Source of the DNA: Kutzneria buriramensis
Lineage (GTDB): Bacteria; Actinomycetota; Actinomycetes; Mycobacteriales; Pseudonocardiaceae
Assembly (NCBI RefSeq): GCF_003387475.1
Contig: NZ_QUNO01000018.1
Coordinates: forward strand, 218,685-282,684
DNA: 64,000 nucleotides
Direction of reading: 5' to 3'
The position numbers and the translations under genes were made by a program. Below are positions 1 through 9,500 of this stretch, piece after piece; the stretch's first letter is position 1, and each line of letters opens with the position of its first letter. The notes under the pieces are model-generated. The model made no database searches. It was not told the DNA's origin and saw nothing but the letters and a program-made list of their open reading frames with translations.

Positions 1-249
1 GAGGAGGCCGCCTACGCCACCGGACTGGTCGGCGAGGCGGTCGCGCTCGGCGTCGAGGACGAGCGGCTCGGCCAGCACATCGTGCTGGTCGCGACGCTGC
101 TCGGCGACGTGGACGAGCTCGGGCGAGCGCTCGCCGAGGCGCTGCCGGCGTACATGCTGCCGCACCGCGTCGAGGTGCGGGACCAGCTGCCCAGGTCGGT
201 CAACGGCAAGTTCGACCGGCACCTACTGGCCAAGGAGCTGTCGTGTTAG
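1..249 (+). CDS. C-terminal end of an acyl-adenylating (AMP-binding) enzyme, partial
   Basis: The window opens inside a reading frame of 82 codons ending in TAG. It encodes the small C-terminal lid domain of the ANL superfamily (acyl-CoA synthetases, NRPS adenylation domains). The segment ALPAYMLPHRVEV followed by LPRSVNGKFDR is the A10-type motif; Lys70 of the fragment is the expected catalytic lysine. The protein ends about 12 residues after this motif with no carrier domain, so it looks like a stand-alone ligase and not an NRPS module. Its stop overlaps the GTG start of the ABC ATPase, so the two are translationally coupled. It probably activates a carboxylic or amino acid for the adjacent polyketide pathway; the substrate-binding part lies outside the window. 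Confidence 0.85.
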   Translation, partial: EEAAYATGLVGEAVALGVEDERLGQHIVLVATLLGDVDELGRALAEALPAYMLPHRVEVRDQLPRSVNGKFDRHLLAKELSC

Positions 250-1076
250 AAGCGGTCGACCTGACCAAGAAGTACGACGAGGTGCAGGCGCTGGCCGGGT
301 TCAGCCTGACCGTGGCCGCCGGCGAGATCTGCGGGCTGGTCGGCCACAACGGCGCCGGCAAGACCACCTTCGTGGACATGGTGTCCGGGCTGCTCAGGCC
401 GGACACCGGCACCGTGCTCGTGGACGGCGTGCCGCCGCACGAGACCCGCGGCGCGATCGGCATCTCGCCGCAGCACATCGCGCTGTACCGGCCGCTGACC
501 GTCCGCGAGCACCTGGAGCTGTACGGGCGACTGTCCGGCCTGCGCCGCAAGGCGCTCAAGTCGGAGATCGAGGAGCTGGCCACGGCCATGCAGCTCACCG
601 GTTTCCTGGAGCGCCGCGCCGGCCTGCTCTCCGGCGGCCAGCAGCGCCGCACCCAGGCCGCGACCGCGCTGATCCACCGGCCCAAGCTGCTGCTGATGGA
701 CGAGCCGACCGCCGGCGCCGACCCCGAGACCCGGCAGGCGCTGCTGGACGTCGTCAAGCAGCGGGCCGGCGAGGGCGCGGCCGTCGTCTACACCACGCAC
801 TACCTCACCGAACTGGCCGACCTGAAGGCCAGCATCGCCGTCGCCTCGCACGGCAAGGTGATCGCCCGCGGCAGCAGCGCCGAGCTGTTGGACGGCCTGC
901 CCGGCGAGGTGCGCGTGCGCACCACCGATCACGAATACCACCGCGCCACCACGGATCCCACCGCCGCGCTGCTCGAGCTGCTCGCCGAGTCGCGGGGCAC
1001 CGTCGAGTCCGTGGAGCTGCGCAACCCCGACCTTGACGACCTCTACCGTTCGCTGGCGGTCTCCGATGTCCATTGA
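243..1076 (+). CDS. ABC transporter ATP-binding protein (ABC-2/DrrA type), TTA at codon 2
   Basis: This 277-aa protein is a single nucleotide-binding domain that powers an ABC-2 exporter. Walker A is GHNGAGKT (about residues 34-41), the signature is LSGGQQRR, and Walker B is LLLMDEPT followed by the H-loop TTHYL. The GTG start at 243 gives the usual N-terminus directly before the first beta strand and overlaps the upstream ligase stop. The second codon (246-248) is TTA, very rare in high-GC actinomycetes and typically read only by the developmental bldA tRNA. The permease follows with an 11-bp overlap. Likely role: export of, or self-resistance to, the polyketide made by this cluster; that is inferred from context. 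Confidence 0.93.
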   Translation: MLEAVDLTKKYDEVQALAGFSLTVAAGEICGLVGHNGAGKTTFVDMVSGLLRPDTGTVLVDGVPPHETRGAIGISPQHIALYRPLTVREHLELYGRLSGLRRKALKSEIEELATAMQLTGFLERRAGLLSGGQQRRTQAATALIHRPKLLLMDEPTAGADPETRQALLDVVKQRAGEGAAVVYTTHYLTELADLKASIAVASHGKVIARGSSAELLDGLPGEVRVRTTDHEYHRATTDPTAALLELLAESRGTVESVELRNPDLDDLYRSLAVSDVH

Positions 1077-1839
1077 CACCCTGCGCGTGCCCGAGCCGCT
1101 GATCCGGGCGGGCGCGCTGATCAAGTACAACTCGCTGCTGCGGCTGCGCGATCCGTCCCAGCTGATCAGCTACCTGGTCGCGCCGATGGTGTTCATGGTG
1201 ATGTTCCAGCCGCTGTACACCAAGGCGCTGAGCTACGGCTCGATCCAGGCGGTCACCGGGCAGCTGATGATGTTCTCCGTGTTCGCCATGTCGATCGTGG
1301 CCAACTCGATCTTCGTCGAGCGGGAGTGGCTGACCTGGGACCGGCTGCGCGCCAGCCGCGCCGCCCGCGCCGAGCTGCTGATCGGCAAGGCGCTGCCGGT
1401 GTTCGTGGTGCTGCTCATCCAGCAGGCCGTGCTGATCGTCTTCGGCTGGGCCGTGGTCGGCATGCCGTTCCCGAAGTCGCTGTGGCTGCTCACCTTCGCC
1501 ATGTGCGTGTGGGGATTCGCCCTGCTGGGCATGGGCGCGATGCTGGCGACGATCGTGCGCAGCCGCGGCGACCTGTTCGTCGCCTGCGACGTCGGCGCGC
1601 TGCTGATCAGCTCCATCGGCGGCGCCATCCTGCCGGTCGACCTGATGCCGTCCTGGGCGCAGGCCGTGACGAAGTTCTCGCCCGGCACCTACGGCCTGTC
1701 CATGCTGCGCTCGGCCGTGCAGGGCGACTTCGCCGGCACCTGGCAGCCGGCGCTGATCTGCCTGGCCATCGGCCTGGTCTGCGGCACGGTGGCGACGTTC
1801 CGCCTGGCCCACGGCTGGGGTCGCAGCCACCTGGTGTGA
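1066..1839 (+). CDS. ABC-2 type transporter permease
   Basis: This 257-aa membrane protein has about six hydrophobic segments and the layout of ABC-2 permeases (DrrB/NodJ-like), with the conserved late segment around GGAILPVDLMPSWAQAV. ATG at 1066 is chosen because it overlaps the ATPase gene by 11 bp and GGCGG lies just upstream; a start at 1033 would lie deeper inside the ATPase gene. It forms the membrane channel paired with the preceding ATPase. A strong hairpin follows the stop codon, ending this transcription unit. Confidence 0.92.
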   Translation: MSIDTLRVPEPLIRAGALIKYNSLLRLRDPSQLISYLVAPMVFMVMFQPLYTKALSYGSIQAVTGQLMMFSVFAMSIVANSIFVEREWLTWDRLRASRAARAELLIGKALPVFVVLLIQQAVLIVFGWAVVGMPFPKSLWLLTFAMCVWGFALLGMGAMLATIVRSRGDLFVACDVGALLISSIGGAILPVDLMPSWAQAVTKFSPGTYGLSMLRSAVQGDFAGTWQPALICLAIGLVCGTVATFRLAHGWGRSHLV

Positions 1840-1851
1840 CCGCCGCCGCCG

Positions 1852-1884
1852 ACGCGCGCTCCCCGGTTCGGGGAGCGCGCGTTT
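1852..1884 (+). terminator. Rho-independent-like terminator after the ABC transporter
   Basis: A perfect 14-bp inverted repeat (arms 1852-1865 and 1869-1882) with a 3-nt loop (GTT) lies 12 bp after the permease stop and is followed by a short T run. Such GC-rich stems with few Ts are common actinomycete terminators. Confidence 0.8.
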
Positions 1885-1920
1885 GACCTTGTCGTAGCGA
1901 CATGGTGCAGCGTTGGCGGC

Positions 1921-2514
1921 ATGAAAAGAACCCTGCTGTCCGAGGCGCGTGGGCTGGCGTGCCTGGCGCGGTGGATCCTGCGCCGACATCCGGGCCGCTC
2001 GCCCGGCCACTTCGCGTACAACCGCGAGAAGAAGCCGCTGATCATCGTGTTCATCACGCTGCTGGTGTTCGAGTCGGCCGGCACGCACGCGGTGCTGCTG
2101 GCGATCTTCGGCAGCCGGTGGTGGCTCTGGGTGCTGTTCGCCCTCGACCTGTACACGGTGCTGTGGGCATTCGGCTACTACGCGTCGATGGTCGTGCTGC
2201 CGCACCGGATCGACGACACGGAACTGCGGCTGCGCTACGGCTGTCTCGCCGAACTGGTGGTGCCGCGGGAGGCCATCCGGTCCGCGCGGCCGAGCCGACG
2301 GCCGGGGGCCAAGCCTGGCAAGGTGATCGTCGACGGCGACGAGGCGACCTTCTGCTGCGGCGAGACGACCGTGACCCTGGAGCTGGATCCGGCCGTCGAA
2401 CTGTCCTTTCGGGACGAACATGTGGGGCACGTCGGCCGGCTGCATGTGACGGCCGACGACCCGCGCGCGTTCGTCACCGCGCTCACGACACGTGCGGCGC
2501 CAGCGCCTCGCTGA
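1921..2514 (+). CDS. Hypothetical membrane protein
   Basis: A 197-aa protein of unknown function. Residues about 38-65 and 68-95 form two hydrophobic segments (one includes ITLLVFESAGTHAVLLAIF); the rest, from about residue 98, looks like a soluble beta-rich C-terminal domain. The arrangement of two membrane helices followed by a small beta domain resembles bacterial PH-like membrane proteins, but no diagnostic motif was found. It lies downstream of the ABC terminator with only a weak GGCGGC before ATG, and its last 32 bp overlap the 3' end of the convergent thioesterase gene. Whether it belongs to the biosynthetic cluster is unknown. Confidence 0.7.
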   Translation: MKRTLLSEARGLACLARWILRRHPGRSPGHFAYNREKKPLIIVFITLLVFESAGTHAVLLAIFGSRWWLWVLFALDLYTVLWAFGYYASMVVLPHRIDDTELRLRYGCLAELVVPREAIRSARPSRRPGAKPGKVIVDGDEATFCCGETTVTLELDPAVELSFRDEHVGHVGRLHVTADDPRAFVTALTTRAAPAPR

Positions 2515-3265
2515 TCGCGGCCAGCGTCTCGTCGGACCGCTCCAGCACGGCGAAGTGCCCACCGGCCAGGGGATGCAGCCGGAAGCCGGCGGTGGTCTGG
2601 GCGCCCCAGCCGCGCATCGAGTCGAACTCGGCCTGGCGGTCCTCGATGCCGCCCAGCGCCAGGATCGGCACGTCCAGTTCCGGGCGGGGCATGTAGCGGT
2701 AGGCGACCTTGGCGGTCAGGTCGGCCCGCAGCGGCGGCATGATCATCTTCAGGATCCTCCGGTCCGTGAGGTACTGCTCGGGCGTGCCGCCGAGGTCCCG
2801 CAGCAGCGCGATGATCTCCTCGTCGGTCACGGCGTCGTCGGCGAAGTCCTCGGCCTGCGGCGCCGAGAATCCCGACACCACCAGGTGCACGGGCATCGGG
2901 CCGCCGAGCGAGCGGATCACGTGCATTAGCTCGAACGCGGTCAGTGCGCCGAAGCTGTGCCCGTACACGGCGTACGGCGCGTCCTGGGCGTCCGCGAGCA
3001 GCGCCTCGGCGAGCTCGGCGGCCAGCTCGGGAATGCGGCTGTGCGGCGTCTCCCGCAGCCGGGTCTCCCGCCCGGGATACTGCACCGGCAGCACGCTGAC
3101 GCCCGGGATCCGGCCGATCCACGGCCGGAACGCGGACGCCGAGCCGCCGGCGTGCGGCAGGCAGTACAGCCGAAGGCCGCCCTCCGCGTCGGCGAAGGGC
3201 AGCCAGCGACTGTGACCGAGCTCGCGAGGGAACCGTTCAGCGCAGAGACCGACCGTGGCGGTCAC
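2483..3265 (-). CDS. Type II thioesterase (editing thioesterase)
   Basis: A 260-aa alpha/beta hydrolase of the GrsT/TEII family, which frees stalled or mis-primed acyl groups from carrier proteins. The N-terminal oxyanion motif CLPHAGGSA is present, the nucleophile is Ser104 in YGHSFGAL, and the general base is His237 in AGGHFAVL, with Asp209 as a plausible acid. Length is typical of TEII (about 250). Its ATG overlaps the TGA of the fkbH-like gene (ATGA), so it is the last gene of the PKS operon. As the operon has no integrated TE domain, it might also take part in release, but TEIIs normally only edit. Confidence 0.93.
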   Translation of the reverse strand: MTATVGLCAERFPRELGHSRWLPFADAEGGLRLYCLPHAGGSASAFRPWIGRIPGVSVLPVQYPGRETRLRETPHSRIPELAAELAEALLADAQDAPYAVYGHSFGALTAFELMHVIRSLGGPMPVHLVVSGFSAPQAEDFADDAVTDEEIIALLRDLGGTPEQYLTDRRILKMIMPPLRADLTAKVAYRYMPRPELDVPILALGGIEDRQAEFDSMRGWGAQTTAGFRLHPLAGGHFAVLERSDETLAAISEALAPHVS

Positions 3266-4317
3266 CGGACCACCTCCATCGTGACGTAGCCGGGCGGCGG
3301 CTGGATCTGGTCCAGGTCGGCGGCCAGCACCACGTGCTTGCCGTCCCGCGCGGCCTCCCGGAAACCGCTGAACGCGTAGGTGATCTGCATCATCCGGTTG
3401 CGGCCGGTCTCCACGAAGTCGGCCCGCAGCCCGGCACCGGCCTCCCGTGCCAGGCCCATGATGTGTCCCAACAGGACGGTGCCGACGCCGCGGGACATCA
3501 CCCGGCAGGACATCAGCATCATGTTCAGCCGCCAGTCCGGGGCGCCCTTCTCCACCAGCGCGAGGCCGATCTTCCCGTACGAGCCGAACCGGTCGGTCAG
3601 CGAGGCCACCAGCAGCAGGTGGTCCGGCGACTCCCGCAACGCGTCCAGCTCGTCGTACGAGTACGTGCGGCCGGTGGAGTTGAGCTGGTTGGTGCGCACG
3701 GTCAGCTCCTCGGCCCGCTGGAGGTCCTCCCGCCGCGCCGGCGCGATGGTGAACGTCATCTCCAGGCTGGCCAGGAACTCCTCGCTGGTGCCGACGAAGT
3801 CGGACTCGATCTCGTCACGGGCGAGCTGGCTCTGGTACATGCCGCGCCGCTGCGCCGACTCGTCGGTGACGAACCGCGGCCGGAACTCCTGGCGCTGCAA
3901 CACCTCGTCCATCACGGCACTGTCCACGCAGGTCACCTGCGGCAGCGCGTGCCCGACCTCGGCCAGCTCGAACTCCTGGTCGTCGACGAACGCGAAGGCG
4001 TCCAGCCCGAGGTTGAGCCTGGCGGCGATGCGCTCGATCGACGAGGACTTGGCGTTCCACGAGATCTGCGGGAACAGGAACAGGTCGGCCAGGCCCAGTT
4101 CGGCCAGCTTGGCCATGGCCGCCTCGTGGTCGTTCTTGCTGGCCACGGAGTGCAGCACGCCCATCGCGTCCAGCCGCCGGATGTGGGCCACGACGGCCGG
4201 CCGCACCGCGACCGCGCCGTCCTCCAGCAGCACGCCGTCCCACAGCGTGTTGTCCAGGTCCCACACGACACACTTGATCTTGCCCTGGGCCGGCTTGGCC
4301 AGCACCTCTGCGGTCAC
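3262..4317 (-). CDS. fkbH: FkbH-like glyceryl-ACP synthase (HAD-GNAT)
   Basis: A 351-aa FkbH-family protein. The N-terminal HAD-type domain has the nucleophile motif DLDNTLWDG (residues 20-28); the C-terminal half is GNAT-like (NSTGRTYSYDEL, then SCRVMSRGVG). In known pathways this enzyme takes 1,3-bisphosphoglycerate, removes a phosphate and loads the glyceryl group on a discrete ACP, the first step to hydroxymalonyl- or methoxymalonyl-ACP. The start is the GTG at 4317, whose last two bases form the TGA of the upstream acyl-CoA dehydrogenase gene (GTGA); the open frame continues upstream but only inside that gene. It overlaps the thioesterase by 4 bp. Length matches the family (about 350-370). 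Confidence 0.93.
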   Translation of the reverse strand: MTAEVLAKPAQGKIKCVVWDLDNTLWDGVLLEDGAVAVRPAVVAHIRRLDAMGVLHSVASKNDHEAAMAKLAELGLADLFLFPQISWNAKSSSIERIAARLNLGLDAFAFVDDQEFELAEVGHALPQVTCVDSAVMDEVLQRQEFRPRFVTDESAQRRGMYQSQLARDEIESDFVGTSEEFLASLEMTFTIAPARREDLQRAEELTVRTNQLNSTGRTYSYDELDALRESPDHLLLVASLTDRFGSYGKIGLALVEKGAPDWRLNMMLMSCRVMSRGVGTVLLGHIMGLAREAGAGLRADFVETGRNRMMQITYAFSGFREAARDGKHVVLAADLDQIQPPPGYVTMEVVR

Positions 4318-5447
4318 GACTCCCACTTCCGGTAGGCCTCGGCGGCGATGGTCATCCGCTGGATCTCGGTGCTGCCCTCGATGATCTCCATGACCTTGGC
4401 GTCCCGGTAGAACCGCCCGACCGGGAACTCCGGGCTGCACCCGTTGGCGCCGTGGATCTGCACCGCCTCGGACGCGTGCCGCGCGGCGGCCGTGGACGCG
4501 AAGTACTTCGCGATCCAGGTGGCCATGATCGTGGCGGCGTCGCCGCGGTCCTTGAGCCGGCCGGCCTCGGCCAACAGCAGCCGGGCCGCGCGGACGTCGG
4601 TGACCATGTCCGACAGCTTGGCCTGGATCAGCGGCAGGTCCCGCAGCGGCGTGCCGCCGACGCGGCGCTGCGCCGCATACGAGGAACAGGCGTCGACGCA
4701 GGCCTGGATGATGCCGACCGAGCCGGCGGCCACGCTGTAGCGGCCGAGGTCCAGCGTCCCGGTCAGCACCATGCCGGAGGCGAAACCGCTGGGCCCCAAC
4801 AGGGCGTCCGGCCCGAGCGCCACGTCCGAGAACGCGATCTCGGCCAGCATCGACGAGCGGGTGCCGAGCATGTCGTCGATCGGGTTCACCAGCACGCCGG
4901 GGGCGTTGCTGGGCACCAGCAGCGCGATGGTGCTGGTCGGTCCCTTGGCGAACACCAGGAACAGGTCGGCGCGCTGGCCGTTGGTGGTCCACTTCTTGAC
5001 GCCGTTGAGCAGCCAGCCGCCGTTGTGCGGCACGGCAGTGGTGGTGATGGCGGCGGTGTCGCTGCCCGCGCCCGGCTCGGACAGGCAGAACGCGCCGAGC
5101 GTGCGGCCGGTGGCCAGCTCCGGCCCCCACTGCTGGATCTGGGCGTCGGTGCCGAAGCGCTGCAGCGCCCAGGACAGCATGGTGTGAACGGTGAGCAGGC
5201 TGCGCACCGACGAGCAGCCGCGGCCCACCTCCTCGTGGATCTCGCCGAGTGTCACCATGTCGATGCCGGCGCCGCCGAGCTCGGACGGCAGGAACGGCGC
5301 CCACAGGCCGGCGCCGGCGATCCGGTCCAGCAGGTCCTCGGGGATGGCGCCGGCCCGGTCCCAGGTGTCCGCCTCGGGCCGGATCGCGTCGTCCACGAAG
5401 GACCGCGCGTAGGCCCGGTCGATGGTGGGGGCCAGTTGCTGGGTCAT
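4314..5447 (-). CDS. Acyl-ACP dehydrogenase of the FkbI type
   Basis: A 377-aa flavin-dependent acyl-CoA dehydrogenase-fold protein. Features seen include the FAD/substrate segment AFCLSEPGAGSD (residues about 118-129), the KKWTTNG segment, and the C-terminal IIEGSTEIQRM region that carries the family's catalytic/flavin contacts. In FkbH-type sets this enzyme oxidises the ACP-bound intermediate made by the 3-hydroxyacyl dehydrogenase on the way to the malonyl-level carboxylate. It lies 10 bp after the discrete ACP gene, with a GGAG-type ribosome binding site in the gap, and its stop overlaps the fkbH start. Sequence alone could suggest primary-metabolism ACAD; the gene context argues for the extender pathway. 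Confidence 0.9.
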   Translation of the reverse strand: MTQQLAPTIDRAYARSFVDDAIRPEADTWDRAGAIPEDLLDRIAGAGLWAPFLPSELGGAGIDMVTLGEIHEEVGRGCSSVRSLLTVHTMLSWALQRFGTDAQIQQWGPELATGRTLGAFCLSEPGAGSDTAAITTTAVPHNGGWLLNGVKKWTTNGQRADLFLVFAKGPTSTIALLVPSNAPGVLVNPIDDMLGTRSSMLAEIAFSDVALGPDALLGPSGFASGMVLTGTLDLGRYSVAAGSVGIIQACVDACSSYAAQRRVGGTPLRDLPLIQAKLSDMVTDVRAARLLLAEAGRLKDRGDAATIMATWIAKYFASTAAARHASEAVQIHGANGCSPEFPVGRFYRDAKVMEIIEGSTEIQRMTIAAEAYRKWES

Positions 5448-5457
5448 GTCACGCTCC

Positions 5458-5700
5458 TCAGACGACCGCGGACCGCAGGCCGTCCACCAGCTCGGTCATC
5501 GCCTTGGCGGTGCGGAAGTTGTCGATGCGCAGCTCGTCGTTGGGGATGGTGATGGTGAACTCCTTCTCGATGAACATGACCAGCTCCATGGCGAACAGGG
5601 AGTTGATGTAGCCCAGCGAGAAGATGTCCTCGACGTCGCTGATCTCCGCCTGCGGGAAGCGGTTGGTGATGAACGCGAGAATGCGATCCGTGGTGGTCAT
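5458..5700 (-). CDS. Discrete acyl carrier protein for the hydroxymalonyl/methoxymalonyl extender
   Basis: An 80-aa free-standing acyl carrier protein. The phosphopantetheine attachment site is Ser34 in LGYINSLFAMEL: the usual D-S-L is replaced by N-S-L, as in the carrier proteins of hydroxymalonyl/methoxymalonyl-ACP pathways. It would carry the glyceryl unit from the FkbH-like enzyme through the two oxidations and then present the finished extender to an acyltransferase domain. It sits between the 3-hydroxyacyl dehydrogenase and the acyl-ACP dehydrogenase genes, which is the standard neighbourhood. Confidence 0.92.
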   Translation of the reverse strand: MTTTDRILAFITNRFPQAEISDVEDIFSLGYINSLFAMELVMFIEKEFTITIPNDELRIDNFRTAKAMTELVDGLRSAVV

Positions 5701-5709
5701 TGCTGCCCC

Positions 5710-6555
5710 TCAGCTGTTGTAGGTGTAGAAGCCACGACCGCTCTTGCGGCCGTGCAGTCCGGCGTCGGTCATCTGCTTGAGCAGCGGGCACGGCCGGTAC
5801 TTGCTGTCCGCGTAGTGCTCGTAGAGCACCTCGACGCTGTACAGGATGGTGTCCACGCCGATCAGGTCGGCGGTCTCCAGCGGCCCCATCGGGTGGCCGA
5901 AGCAGCCGCGGAACACCTCGTCCACCGACTCGGCGGTGGCCACGCCCTCGTGCACCAGGTAGGCCGCCTCGTTGATGGTCAGCATCAGCACCCGGTTGGA
6001 CACGAAGCCGGACGCGTCCTTCACGTCCACCCAGCGCTTGCCCATGCTGGCCAACAGGTCCCGGGTGCGCTCGAGCGTCTCCGGCGTGGTGTGGAAGCCG
6101 GGGATCAGCTCCACCACCGGCTTGGCCGGCACCGGGTTCATGAAGTGCACGCCGACGACCCGCTCCGGGTGGCTGCCGACGGAGGCGATCCGGGTGATCG
6201 GGATGGCGGAGGTGTTGGCCACCACCACGGTGTCGGCCGGCAGCACGCGGTCCAGCTCGGCGTGCACCTCGCGCTTGATCTCCCAGTTCTCGGTGACGTT
6301 CTCGATCACCAGCTCCGCCTTGGCCAGCGCGTCCAGGCCGACGGCGGTGGTGACGCGGGCCAGGATCTCGTCCGGGTCCAGGGTGGGGCCGCCCATCATG
6401 CGGGACATGCGGCAGTTGCGGTAGATCGCGGCCCGCGCGTCCGCGAGGATCTCCTCGCTGGTGTCGACGAGCACGACGTCGTGCCCGCCGGTGGCCACGC
6501 TCTGCGCGACGCCGATGCCCATCACACCCGCGCCCACCACGCCGATCACTGCCAT
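5710..6555 (-). CDS. 3-hydroxyacyl-CoA dehydrogenase-like enzyme (FkbK type)
   Basis: A 281-aa NAD-dependent dehydrogenase of the 3-hydroxybutyryl-CoA dehydrogenase family. The N-terminal Rossmann motif GAGVMG lies at residues 8-13, the catalytic His is likely His137 in VGVHFMNPVP, and the C-terminal helical domain has the SGFVSNRVL and GPLETADLIG motifs. In the FkbH-type route it oxidises glyceryl-ACP. ATG at 6555 is preceded by GGAG 9 bases upstream and overlaps the 3' end of PKS C by 10 bp. The open frame continues upstream of this ATG, but only within the PKS gene and without family similarity. Confidence 0.92.
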   Translation of the reverse strand: MAVIGVVGAGVMGIGVAQSVATGGHDVVLVDTSEEILADARAAIYRNCRMSRMMGGPTLDPDEILARVTTAVGLDALAKAELVIENVTENWEIKREVHAELDRVLPADTVVVANTSAIPITRIASVGSHPERVVGVHFMNPVPAKPVVELIPGFHTTPETLERTRDLLASMGKRWVDVKDASGFVSNRVLMLTINEAAYLVHEGVATAESVDEVFRGCFGHPMGPLETADLIGVDTILYSVEVLYEHYADSKYRPCPLLKQMTDAGLHGRKSGRGFYTYNS

Positions 6556-9500
6556 GACTGCTCCGTTTCCGTGTTGATGAGGACCTGTGCGGCGAGCGCC
6601 CGCACGGTGGGCAGCTCGAACAGCGTCGCGGTGGGGACCGCCACGCCCAGGCGTTCCCTGACCAGCGCCAGCATGTGCAGCGCGATCAGCGAGTTGCCCC
6701 CGAGGTCGAAGAAGTTGTCGCGGGACCCGACCGGGGCCACGCCGAGCACGGACGACCAGATGTCGGCCAGCGCGCGCTCGTTGTCGTCGCCGGGCGCCAC
6801 AAACGGTTGCGGCAGCTCGGGGCGCGGGTATCGCGTTGTTGCGGTCTCCTGCTTCGGTGCGGCCGCCGTGGCGGTCCTCGCCGGCAGACGGTCGTGGAGA
6901 CCGCCGGCCGCGACGACCAGCCGGCCGCCGTGCGCGACCACCCGGTCGAAGGCTCCCAAAGCCTCGGCGCGGGTCATCGCGTGCCTGGCCATGGTGGCGC
7001 CGATCCGGCCGTCCAGCCGGTCGAGGGTGCCGGGCCAGGTGTCCCAGGCGGCGCAGGCCCAGTTCTCGTTGCGGGCCAACGCCATCAGCGCGGCGTTGGC
7101 GGCCGCGTACGCGCCGAGCGTGATGCCGCCGAGCACGGCCGAGGTGGACGAGAACAGCACGCACCAGTCGGGGCGGTCCGCCTCGGGCAGCGTCGCGATC
7201 ACCGTCGCCAGCACCCGTGCGCCCTCGACCTTAGCACCGAAGTGCCGCGCCACAACGGATTCGCCGCTTTGTGCCAACGGGCGCAGCGAGTCCGGATCCG
7301 ACGCGGCCGCGGCGTGCACCACGCCGTCGATCCGGCCCTCCTCGAACAGCGCGCGCATGGCATCGACGTCGGTGACGTCGATCTGCCGAACCTCCGCGCC
7401 CTCGACCTCGCCACCGCCGCGGGTGGTGAGGATGATCCGGCCAGCACCGGCGTCGGCAAGGTGTTGCGCCAGTTGACGTCCGACCGTGCCGAGTCCGCCG
7501 GTGATCAGGTAGGTGCCGCCCGGCTTCACCACAGTCGTGGTGCCGGGGGTGAGGGGTTCGTAGGTGGGGGAGTGGGGGCGCCCGCCGCGGTGCGCCACCA
7601 GCACGGCGTCCGACGGCTGGGTCAGTTCGGTGGCAAGCGCTTGCGCTGCCTCGGAAACCGTGTAGGCGGGGTCGAGATCGACGCCGCGAGCCTCCAGGTT
7701 GAGGTACTCCTGGTTCGCGACCACGGGAAGCGCCGCGACCGCCGCCTGGATCGGCGACACCGACTCGTTTCCGACGGCCTGGCCGCCGCGCGTCACGATG
7801 AGCACGCTCAGGTCGCTGCCGGTGCTCAGCGTGCGGGAAGCGCTTGCGACAGCGGTGACCTCGTCGACGGCGTCCACAGCGGACAGATCGACGACGGTGC
7901 CGTAGAGGTCGCCGCAGCTCAGCTCCGCGTCGAAGCCCTGCTGGCACAGGAGCTCCACCAGCGCCTCGCCGACACCGCCGGCGTCGGGGATGACCACGAA
8001 CTGCGTCGGCTCGCCCGCCTCGCCCGGCCGCGCCGGAATCCAGCGCTGGGAGAGGAGTTCCACGTTGTCGCGGACGACCGGCTTCGGCGCGTCGATCCAG
8101 TACCGCTCGCGCTGGAACGGGTACGTCGGCAGCCCGACCCGGCCCAGCTCGCGGTCGCCCTGGTAGCCGGCCCAGTCGATGGCCACGCCGGCCAGCCACA
8201 GCCGGCCCGCGGCCTCGGCGAGCACGCCGGCGCGGCGGTCGTCGGCGGCCGGCAGCGTGGAGATGATCAGCGGCCAGCGGTCGGGCTCGCAGTCGCGGTG
8301 CCCGCGGACCATGGCGCCCAGCGACTGGCCGGGGCCGATCTCCAGCAGCGCCAGGTCGCCCTGCGCCAGCACGGTTTCGATGGCGGTGTCGAACTGGACC
8401 GGAGCGCACATGTGCTCCGCCCAGTACTCGGGCTCCGGCGCGGCGGTGATCAGCTTGCCGGTGACGTTGGAGACGTACGGGATGGTCGGCGCGTTGAGGG
8501 TGATGTTCGCCTTGATCCACTCGGTCAGCTCGTCCCTGATCGGTGCCAGCATGCGGGAGTGGAACGCGTGCGTGGTGGCCAGCGGACGGCACGGGATCGA
8601 ATCGGCTGCCAGCTTCTCGCGAAGTTCGGCGAGGGCCTGAATGTCGCCGGAGACGACCGTCAGCTGCGGGCCGTTGACCGCCGCGATGTCCACACCGTCG
8701 AGGCGGTCCCGCAGCTCGTCGGCGGAACGGGGAATCGCCGCCATCCCGCCGCCGGGCAACGCGTTGATCAACCGGGCCCGGTGCTGGACCAGCCGCAGCG
8801 CGTCCTCCAGCGACAACACGCCGGACAGGCAGGCCGCGACGTACTCGCCGAGGCTGTAGCCGACCAGCACGGACGGCTCCACCCCCCAGGACCGGATCAG
8901 CTGCGCCAGCGCGTACTCGACGGCGAACAGGGCCGGGTGCAGGCGATCGGTCGCCTCGGCGGAGGCGTCGGCGGAGCGACCCAGCAACTGGACGAGGCCG
9001 TTCGAGGTGGCCCGGCGCGGCTTGAGCATGTCCTGCAACGGTTCGAGGCCGACGATCTCCAGGCAGGCGTCGATCGCCATGGCGAAGACCGGCTCGGTCT
9101 CGTACAGGTGCCGGGCCATGCCGGGGTACTGCTCGCCCGCGCCGGACAGCAGGAAGCCGACGCCACGGTCGGTCTGGCCGTCGTGACGGGTGAGGTAGTC
9201 GCCGTCGCGGACCTTCTTGGCGGCTTCGGCGGCGGTGTCGGCGACGACGATCCGGCGGTGCGGAAACACCGACCGGCCGCGCTGCAACGTGTTCGCCACG
9301 TCCGCGAGGGCATCCTCCGTGACGGCAAGGTGATCCGCGAGGCGCTGCCCCTGCTCGTCGGCGGCCTTGGCCGATCGCGCCGACCACACCAGCAGTTCCT
9401 GCCGCTCGGACGGCTCCCGGCTGGTGACCGGCGCTTCCTCGACGATCACGTGCGCGTTGGTGCCGCCGATGCCGAAGGCACTCACGCCGGCCCGCCGCTT

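Noticed and set aside
3262..5304. Longer FkbH protein beginning at 5304 (680 aa)
   Set aside because: The first 329 codons run inside the acyl-CoA dehydrogenase gene in another frame; the GTG at 4317 gives the normal family length.
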